Source: an uncultured Methanobrevibacter sp.
GTDB taxonomy: Archaea > Methanobacteriota > Methanobacteria > Methanobacteriales > Methanobacteriaceae
Assembly: GCF_902770715.1 (NCBI RefSeq)
Contig: NZ_CACXTS010000005.1
Coordinates: forward strand, 1 to 64,000
DNA: 64,000 nt
Direction of reading: 5' to 3'
The notes under the pieces were generated by a model that searched no databases, was not told where the DNA came from, and worked only from the letters and a program-made list of their open reading frames with translations. The translations under genes and the position numbers were made by a program. Positions 59,165 to 64,000 of this stretch are shown in pieces (within the stretch, counting starts at the first letter, position 1; each line of letters begins with the position of its first letter).

Positions 59165-61654
59165 ATGGTAAAACATAAACATATGGATTTGCCAATTGAA
59201 GGAATGCACTGTGCTTCATGTGTTTTAAGTGTTAATAAAACATTTGGAAAGATTGAAGGCGTAGAAGATGTTGATGCGGACCTTGCAGCAAATAAATTGC
59301 ATATTACGGTTGATACTAAAAAGATTTCATATGAAGAAATGGAAAGGTTAGTTAAAAACCTGGGTTTTGATCTTCACACTGATGAAATGACTATAAGAAT
59401 TCAAGGAATGCACTGTGCTTCATGCACAATGAATGTTGAGAATTTCCTGATTAGATTGGACGGTATTTTTGATGTTAAGGCAGATTTGACTTCACAATCT
59501 GCACGAATAAGATATGATTCGTCCAAAGTCACATTGGATGAAATCGATGAGGTGATTACCTCTTTAGGTTTTGAACTCTTAGGTGTTGAAGGACAGACTG
59601 AAATCGATGAGGAGGCTATTTACCAACAGGATTTAAAAGATAAACTCAATAGGATTATTGTTGGTTTAATTTTCTCAGCCATTTTAATGATTTTAATGTT
59701 TAGCGGATGGGACCCATTAATGGGATTAACTCATTCAATACATCAGGCAACAGGGCTTCATATTTCATCTATGGGGCTATTGTCATTAATTGTAAGTATT
59801 GCGCCATTTTTATATGTTTCTTTACCTATTTTAAAAGCCGGAATCAATGGATTAATGCATAAAAACTTGAATATGGATGTAATGTATTCAATGGGAATAT
59901 TGGTTGCATATATCTCAAGTATTTTTGGAACATTTGGAATTGTCTTAGACCATACTTTCATGTTTTATGATTCTGCTGTAATGCTTCCGTCCTTTTTAAT
60001 GATTGGAAGATATCTTGAAGCTAGAGCCAAGAAGAGAACTTCAGACTCAATTCGTGAATTAATTGGTCTTCAACCGACTGTTGCAACAGCAATTGAACTT
60101 GATGGCAATGGTGAAGTCATTTCTCAAAAAGAAGTTTCAATTGCCGATATTGTTGTAGATGATTTGCTTTTAGTAAAGCCTGGAGACAAAATACCTGTCG
60201 ATGGTGATGTTATTGGAGGGGAATCTTATGTTGATGAGTCCATGATTAACGGTGAACCAATTCCAAAAGTCAAAAAGGACGGAGAAGAAGTATTTGCCGG
60301 AACCATCAATCAAGACGGCGTTTTATATATTAAAGCCAAAAAAATCGGAAAAGAAACTGTATTGTCCAATATTATTCGTTTGGTTGAAAAGGCACAATCC
60401 TCAAGACCTCCGGTTCAGAAATTCGCAAATACTATTGTTTCCTATTTTATTCCAGTAATTCTGACAATAGCTATTGTAGTATTCTTGATTTGGTACTTTG
60501 TTTTGGGCGCTTCTTTATTGTTTTCACTCACATGTCTGATTTCAATTTTGGTGGTCGCATGTCCATGTGCTTTAGGCCTTGCAACCCCTACTGCAGTTAC
60601 TGTTGGTGTAGGAAGAGCGGCCGAATACGGTATTTTGATTAAAAACGGTGACACTTTGGAAAATGCGGGCCAAATTGATGTTGCAGCATTTGACAAGACC
60701 GGAACAATAACTGAAGGAAAGCCTGAAGTGGATGACATTATTCCATATGATGTTTCCGGTGATGAATTAATCAAGCTTGCAGCCAGCGTTGAGCAAAATT
60801 CAAATCATCCTATAGCCAAAGCTATTGTAAATAAGGCTAAAGAGTTAAACATTGATTTGGATTCTACTTCAAACTTTGAAAATGTCACTGGTAAAGGTTT
60901 AAAAGCCCAATTGAATGGCAGCGAAGTTTTAGCAGGTAATTTGGCTTTAATGGAATCTGAAGATGTAAATGTTTCAGAAGATTTGGTGGACAAATATCAT
61001 GAACTTGAAAAATTGTCTAAAACTATCATATTTTTAGCTGAAGACAAGGCTGTTAAAGGAATTTTAAGTTTATCTGACAAAATCAAGCCAACATCCAAAA
61101 GAACAATTGAAGAACTGCATAAAATGGGTGTTGAAACTTATATGCTGACTGGGGACAATGAATCTACCGCATTGAATGTTGCCCGTGAAGTTGGAATTGA
61201 TAATGTAAAAGCAGGTGTTCTTCCAGAAAACAAATTGGACATTGTGAAGGAAGCTCAAGCGGGACATACTAAAAAGGTGCTATTTGTTGGAGATGGTATT
61301 AACGATGCTCCAGCACTTACTCAGGCAGACATAGGTGTGGCAATGGGAAACGGTACTGATATTGCTATGGAAAGTGGTGACATTGTCGTTATGGAAGGGG
61401 ACTTGGAAAATGTTGTAGCTGCCGTGCAGTTTTCTAAAAAAGTAATGCGCAGAATCAAGGAAAACATTTTCTGGGCATTTGCATATAACTCCATATTAAT
61501 CCCAGTTGCAGCAGGTGTATTATATCCTACTTTTGGCATAACCTTCAAACCGGCACTTGCAGGTTTGGCCATGGCAATGAGTTCGGTAACGGTCATAACT
61601 CTTTCATTAATGCTTAAGAGATATGTTCCTGAAATAAAAAGAAGTAAAAATTAA
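59165..61654 (+). CDS. copA: Copper-translocating P-type ATPase
   Basis: 829 residues. Two N-terminal HMA domains, each with GMHCASC (about 14-20 and 82-88), eight membrane segments, the ion-binding VACPCALGLATPT, the phosphorylation site AFDKTGTITEG and the hinge VGDGINDAPAL. It exports Cu+ with ATP. ATG 59165 follows TTGTGATAG. No CsoR-like or CopZ gene is adjacent, so its regulator lies elsewhere. Confidence 0.95.
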   Translation: MVKHKHMDLPIEGMHCASCVLSVNKTFGKIEGVEDVDADLAANKLHITVDTKKISYEEMERLVKNLGFDLHTDEMTIRIQGMHCASCTMNVENFLIRLDGIFDVKADLTSQSARIRYDSSKVTLDEIDEVITSLGFELLGVEGQTEIDEEAIYQQDLKDKLNRIIVGLIFSAILMILMFSGWDPLMGLTHSIHQATGLHISSMGLLSLIVSIAPFLYVSLPILKAGINGLMHKNLNMDVMYSMGILVAYISSIFGTFGIVLDHTFMFYDSAVMLPSFLMIGRYLEARAKKRTSDSIRELIGLQPTVATAIELDGNGEVISQKEVSIADIVVDDLLLVKPGDKIPVDGDVIGGESYVDESMINGEPIPKVKKDGEEVFAGTINQDGVLYIKAKKIGKETVLSNIIRLVEKAQSSRPPVQKFANTIVSYFIPVILTIAIVVFLIWYFVLGASLLFSLTCLISILVVACPCALGLATPTAVTVGVGRAAEYGILIKNGDTLENAGQIDVAAFDKTGTITEGKPEVDDIIPYDVSGDELIKLAASVEQNSNHPIAKAIVNKAKELNIDLDSTSNFENVTGKGLKAQLNGSEVLAGNLALMESEDVNVSEDLVDKYHELEKLSKTIIFLAEDKAVKGILSLSDKIKPTSKRTIEELHKMGVETYMLTGDNESTALNVAREVGIDNVKAGVLPENKLDIVKEAQAGHTKKVLFVGDGINDAPALTQADIGVAMGNGTDIAMESGDIVVMEGDLENVVAAVQFSKKVMRRIKENIFWAFAYNSILIPVAAGVLYPTFGITFKPALAGLAMAMSSVTVITLSLMLKRYVPEIKRSKN

Positions 61655-61672
61655 TTGATTTAAATCAATTAA
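61651..61672. terminator. Perfect palindrome between copA and purB
   Basis: TTAATTGATTT-AAATCAATTAA, 22 bp perfect, followed by a T-run (TTATTTTTTT). It overlaps the copA stop and lies between convergent genes, so it probably terminates both. Confidence 0.55.
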
Positions 61673-61686
61673 TTATTTTTTTAATT

Positions 61687-63036
61687 TTAAAACCAGCTTT
61701 CTGATTTTTCAAGCAATTCGTCAATAATTGTTGGTATGGATCCGATATATGTGTGAGGGTCCATGAGTTTATCGACGTCTTCTTTGGTTAAGTATTTTTT
61801 GACTTCCTCATCTTCTAAAATCAGTTCACCAAGCAATAATTTTTCTTTATTGGCTTTAATAGCATTTTTTCTCACAATTCCGTACGCGGTCTGTTTTCCC
61901 ATTCCTGCACGGGTAAGTTCTGCCATCAATCTTTCAGCCATGATTAAACCATTGGTCAAGTTTAAGTTTCTTTCGATGTTTTCATCATAAAATACTAAGT
62001 TATTCATCAATTTAATTGTTAAGTTTAAGATGTAGTCGGTTAGAATACAGCTTTCCGGAAACATTATCCTTTCACAGGATGAATTGGTCAAGTCTCTTTC
62101 ATGCCAAAGAGGGTTGTTGTCCAATGCAGCATTTACAAATGATTTAACAATTCTTGCAACACCACAAATCCTTTCAGCTGTAATAGGATTCATTTTATGA
62201 GGCATTGTACTGCTTCCCACTTGTTTTTCAGGATCGAAGTACTCTCCCACTTCCATGATTTCAGTTCTTTGCAAGCTTCTGATTTCTAGTGCAATCTTAT
62301 CTAATGTACTTGCAATATTGGCTAAAACACTAATAAATTCCACATGGTTGTCTCTTTGAACTACTTGATTTGTAATTGTGGCGGCAGGCAATCCTAAAAT
62401 TTCTGCAACGGTTTTGTGGATTTCCCATCCCTGTTCGCCTAATGCTGCGGTAGTACCTACGGCCCCATCCATCATTCCAATACAAACATTAGATTCTGCA
62501 TGTTCTAATCTTTCATATTGTCTGTGGAGTTCATCTGCCCATAGTCCGAATTTCATTCCATAGGTTGTTGGAAGGGCATGTTGTCCATGTGTACGTCCGA
62601 TACATACTTTCATTTTGTTTTCACTAGCTAAATTAAGCATTATTTTTGTCAATCTTTCTAATTTTTCCTTTAGTACAGTTATTGAATCTTTAATTAGTAA
62701 TGAATTTGAACTGTCTACAATATCATTAGATGTTGCTCCGAAGTGCACATACTCGCCCGCACCATTTTCACAAACTTCAGTAATGGATTTTGATAAAGCT
62801 GCAATATCGTGGTTGGTTTCTGCTTCAATTTCTTTCATTCTTTCTAATTTAACATATTTTGTATTAGCTTTTGCTGCAATTTCGTCAGCAACTTCCTGCG
62901 GGATTATACCAAGTTTTCCTTCAGCTTGAGCTAATGCAGACTCAACATCTAACATTCTTTGTAATTTATTTTCCTCTTCCCAGATATTTTTCATTTCTGG
63001 AGTCCCATATCTAAATTCAATAGGGTGTATAGCCAT
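61687..63036 (-). CDS. purB: Adenylosuccinate lyase
   Basis: 449 residues. Fumarase/aspartase superfamily signature VGSSTMPHKMNPITAER, HFGATSNDIVDS, and IGRTHGQHALPTTYG. It cleaves SAICAR and adenylosuccinate in purine synthesis. The start is ATG 63036 with GTGAGTTGATATGAA upstream. Divergent from the XRE regulator. Confidence 0.97.
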   Translation of the reverse strand: MAIHPIEFRYGTPEMKNIWEEENKLQRMLDVESALAQAEGKLGIIPQEVADEIAAKANTKYVKLERMKEIEAETNHDIAALSKSITEVCENGAGEYVHFGATSNDIVDSSNSLLIKDSITVLKEKLERLTKIMLNLASENKMKVCIGRTHGQHALPTTYGMKFGLWADELHRQYERLEHAESNVCIGMMDGAVGTTAALGEQGWEIHKTVAEILGLPAATITNQVVQRDNHVEFISVLANIASTLDKIALEIRSLQRTEIMEVGEYFDPEKQVGSSTMPHKMNPITAERICGVARIVKSFVNAALDNNPLWHERDLTNSSCERIMFPESCILTDYILNLTIKLMNNLVFYDENIERNLNLTNGLIMAERLMAELTRAGMGKQTAYGIVRKNAIKANKEKLLLGELILEDEEVKKYLTKEDVDKLMDPHTYIGSIPTIIDELLEKSESWF

Positions 63037-63112
63037 TTCATATCAACTCACATAATTATTTGACAATATTATAATATTTTGATTTTTCATTATTAATATT
63101 TTAAGATTTTTT

Positions 63113-63129
63113 GGAAACATTTATATAGG
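63113..63129 (+). promoter_or_regulatory. Probable BRE/TATA promoter of the XRE regulator gene
   Basis: GGAAACATTTATATAGG about 55-68 nt upstream of the TTG start; its first 14 bases are identical to the element before the MarR gene (46853). Confidence 0.4.
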
Positions 63130-63180
63130 GTAGATTTAAAGAGTATAATTGGCTATTATTGACTGATAATAGGTGATTAA

Positions 63181-63384
63181 TTGGAAACTAAAATAAGACA
63201 GTTTCGCCAAGAAAAAGGCATTACTCAACAACAGCTTGCCGATTTGGTTGGTGTTACTCGTCAAACAATAAATGCTTTAGAAAACGCTCGCTATAACCCT
63301 TCCTTATTATTGGCCTATCATATAACTAATATATTAGGTAAAGATGCTATTGAAGATGTTTTCATCTTTAGTGATGATGATTGA
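63181..63384 (+). CDS. Small XRE-type helix-turn-helix regulator
   Basis: 67 residues. A single HTH: IRQFRQEKGITQQQLADLVG followed by VTRQTINALENARYNPSL. YozG-like size. The TTG start is supported by GGTGATTAA directly upstream. A membrane CPBP protease gene follows about 100 nt later in the same direction; small XRE genes of this type often control such a neighbour. Confidence 0.92.
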   Translation: METKIRQFRQEKGITQQQLADLVGVTRQTINALENARYNPSLLLAYHITNILGKDAIEDVFIFSDDD

Positions 63385-63483
63385 ATGCTGTTAATTTGTG
63401 CTGCTGTTAATTTGTCAAATTTGCAATTGATTATTTAGTCAATGTTATCTAATTTTTTTTAATGAATTTTTTTCTTGATAGAT

Positions 63484-64000
63484 ATGTCGTTATTTAATGA
63501 AAAAATTAAAAATATTCCTTTAAATGAGGTATTGGTTTTAATTATTATTTTATTTATAATTCAGTTTATTTTTAATTCATTAAACATTGTTCATATTAAT
63601 TCTATTTGGATTTATCTTTTTATAATATTTTATTTTTTTTATAAATTAAGAGATAATTTCACATGTTTTAAAGAAGATTTTGCCGATATTTTCCGTATTG
63701 GCATTTTAAAACATATTTTATTGATTGTTTTATTGAATATTTTTCTTTCTTATGGATTATTATACTTATCTAATTATCTTTTGGCAGTATGTCCTGAAAT
63801 AAATAATTTATTTAATCTTCAAATTTTTTCAGGTAATGCAAATAATTCCTTGATTCTGATTGGCGGTTTCATTGCCACTGTTTTTGTTTCGCCGGTTTGT
63901 GAAGAATTGATTTTCAGGGGAGTTTTGATTAACAAGTTAAAAGTTATTGTTCCTACAACTTTTGCAATATTGATTTCTTCATTGCTATTCGCTTCTTTGC
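63484..64000 (+). CDS. CPBP family intramembrane metalloprotease (C-terminus cut off)
   Basis: Open to the right edge, 172 residues visible. Starts MSLFNEKIKNIPLNEVLVL, followed by several membrane segments. The first CPBP/Abi motif CEELIFRGVLINKL (EExxxR) is near residue 140. The second and third motifs (FxxxH, HxxxN/D) lie beyond the window. Members process membrane substrates or protect against bacteriocins. AT-rich, with no convincing ribosome-binding site before the ATG. Confidence 0.85.
   Translation, partial: MSLFNEKIKNIPLNEVLVLIIILFIIQFIFNSLNIVHINSIWIYLFIIFYFFYKLRDNFTCFKEDFADIFRIGILKHILLIVLLNIFLSYGLLYLSNYLLAVCPEINNLFNLQIFSGNANNSLILIGGFIATVFVSPVCEELIFRGVLINKLKVIVPTTFAILISSLLFASL

Overview
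The window is AT-rich archaeal chromosome from a methanogen, most likely a Methanobrevibacter-type member of the Methanobacteriales. The evidence is an F420-dependent methylene-H4MPT dehydrogenase (mtd, cut at the left edge), the coenzyme F430 enzyme CfbD, tandem Mur-type ligases with UppP (as expected for pseudomurein walls), archaeal replication genes (RFC large and small subunits, Hef), a Kae1-Bud32 fusion, the two-subunit phosphomevalonate dehydratase of the archaeal isoprenoid route, and a large secreted adhesin-like protein. Many genes use a GGTGA-type ribosome-binding site 4-6 nt before the start; several others look leaderless. Intergenic gaps are all under 300 bases.

Layout. 1-9.8 kb: mtd, tRNA-Val, ilvE-uppP, cobT with a small partner, kae1-bud32, an XTP pyrophosphatase, rps15, a DHH phosphoesterase and the large subunit of phosphomevalonate dehydratase. 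9.9-15.3 kb: two overlapping Mur ligases and the Hef helicase-nuclease. 15.2-19.6 kb (minus): hisS-hisI-PIN/ATPase/KH protein-TIM-barrel isomerase in a tight operon. 19.6-30 kb: aroE, an unknown gene, rfcS-rfcL, htpX carrying an EF-hand loop, a tRNA m1A methyltransferase, leuS and nadE. 30-36 kb: small and accessory genes, an orphan ABC ATPase, an ArsA/Get3 ATPase, and the adhesin-like protein overlapping a small membrane protein.

36-54 kb is the most accessory part. It holds cbiE, an HxlR regulator divergent from a zinc-type macrodomain plus class M sirtuin pair (a candidate reversible ADP-ribosylation module), a membrane phosphatase pair, a SAP/TIGR04076 pair, a frame-broken HEPN gene with an unknown partner, an SLC13-like permease, MarR-MATE efflux, and then the conserved cfbD-hisH-AIR synthase-like operon. 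54-64 kb: tRNA-Arg placed 20 nt before truD, a zinc-ribbon/TM2 protein with an acidic repeat linker, the small subunit of phosphomevalonate dehydratase, an amidohydrolase and a ferredoxin-nitroreductase, copA, purB, an XRE regulator and a truncated CPBP protease.

The two strongest signals for follow-up are (i) three genes (nadE, the HEPN gene, cfbD) in which a GGTGA ribosome-binding site is followed at normal spacing by ATT rather than ATG/GTG/TTG, with nadE having no canonical start before its catalytic loop, and (ii) the HxlR / macrodomain / SirTM locus, which lacks the lipoyl-carrier (GcvH-L) and ligase partners known from bacterial versions.
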